Of a stretch of DNA of 12,627 nt, positions 12,422-12,627 are shown piece after piece (within the stretch, counting starts at the first letter, position 1; every line of letters starts with the position of its first letter). Origin of the DNA: Deinococcus rhizophilus. Lineage in GTDB: Bacteria > Deinococcota > Deinococci > Deinococcales > Deinococcaceae. A program made the position numbers and the translations under genes. Where the stretch lies: the NCBI RefSeq assembly GCF_030271215.1, contig NZ_JASNGB010000084.1, positions 1 through 12,627 on the forward strand, in the 5' to 3' direction. A model generated the notes under the pieces. That model saw only the letters and a program-made list of their open reading frames with translations, made no database searches and had not been told where the DNA came from.

Positions 12422-12573
12422 CGTAGGAGGCTCAGCGGACGGGGGGTGGGAATCTGGACAGACAGACCGGAAGGGGGGGAACGACCAGGCCCGTCAAGGG
12501 GCAAGACGCCCGGCCAACTTCAAGTCCCTCGGCGTCTCGCGGCTCACTCCCTGGGAGGGCTGACGCTCCTACG
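12422..12573. repeat. Imperfect inverted repeat bracketing ~120 bases upstream of secA
   Basis: CGTAGGAGGCTCAGC (12422-12436) and the reverse complement of 12559-12573 (CGTAGGAGCGTCAGC) agree at 13 of 15 positions, the only change being a GC/CG swap. Inside are a second inverted pair, GACGCC (12505-12510) with GGCGTC (12530-12535), and a small CTCCC-T-GGGAG palindrome (12547-12557). No protein-like ORF is present in 12350-12627. It may be an RNA structure or the ends of a small repeat element; I do not recognise a family. Confidence 0.4.
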
Positions 12574-12627
12574 GTTTCCGTCCAAGGCTCTTCCTGGATT
12601 CCGGGGAGCTGAGGGGTAGCGGGGGTA

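Noticed and set aside
12401..12619. A 72-codon plus-strand frame upstream of secA
   Set aside because: Arg/Gly/Pro-rich composition, no Shine-Dalgarno or recognisable domain; it overlaps the inverted repeat. Treated as non-coding.

Overview
This is a high-GC bacterial window (strong G/C at third codon positions) from a free-living organism, most likely Deinococcus or a close relative. Two things point there. At least three genes start within 6-8 bases of a TANNNT-like -10 hexamer and have no Shine-Dalgarno, which is the leaderless layout known to be common in Deinococcus. The mix of a TAXI-type TRAP transporter, polar amino-acid ABC parts, a stand-alone MalK/UgpC-like ATPase and a SecA without a zinc finger also fits. 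The genus is inferred; no rRNA or species marker is present.

Layout. 1-321 (+): the 3' end of a gene with a TrkA-C/RCK_C domain, probably a K+/H+ antiporter. 498-1739 (+): an MFS permease, flanked by degenerate palindromic repeats and followed by a hairpin terminator. 1927-2682 (-): the ATPase of a polar amino-acid ABC importer. 2908-3873 (+) and 3947-6109 (+): the binding protein and fused permease of a TAXI-TRAP transporter, with a very strong hairpin between them. 6110-6350: a convergent intergenic region rich in palindromes, ending in a terminator. 6351-7133 (-) and 7294-8049 (-): permease and binding protein of a polar amino-acid ABC importer, again with a strong hairpin between them. 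8199-9461 (-): a MalK/UgpC-type sugar ABC ATPase. 9734-12349 (-): secA. 12350-12627: no convincing gene, but a long imperfect inverted repeat.

How the genes fit together. Nearly everything is membrane transport. The ABC binding protein, permease and ATPase would make one complete amino-acid importer, but the ATPase is separated from the other two by the oppositely transcribed TRAP genes, as if a TRAP cassette had been inserted or the operon rearranged. The TRAP pair makes a complete ion-driven uptake system. The sugar-type ATPase has no permease nearby and probably serves systems encoded elsewhere. SecA is the motor of the general secretion pathway that exports the two binding proteins. No gap between genes exceeds 300 bases. 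I found no tRNA, rRNA, CRISPR, transposase or phage gene. The window is mostly ordinary housekeeping and transport; its less ordinary content is in the intergenic palindromes, leaderless starts and hairpins rather than in a new gene system.
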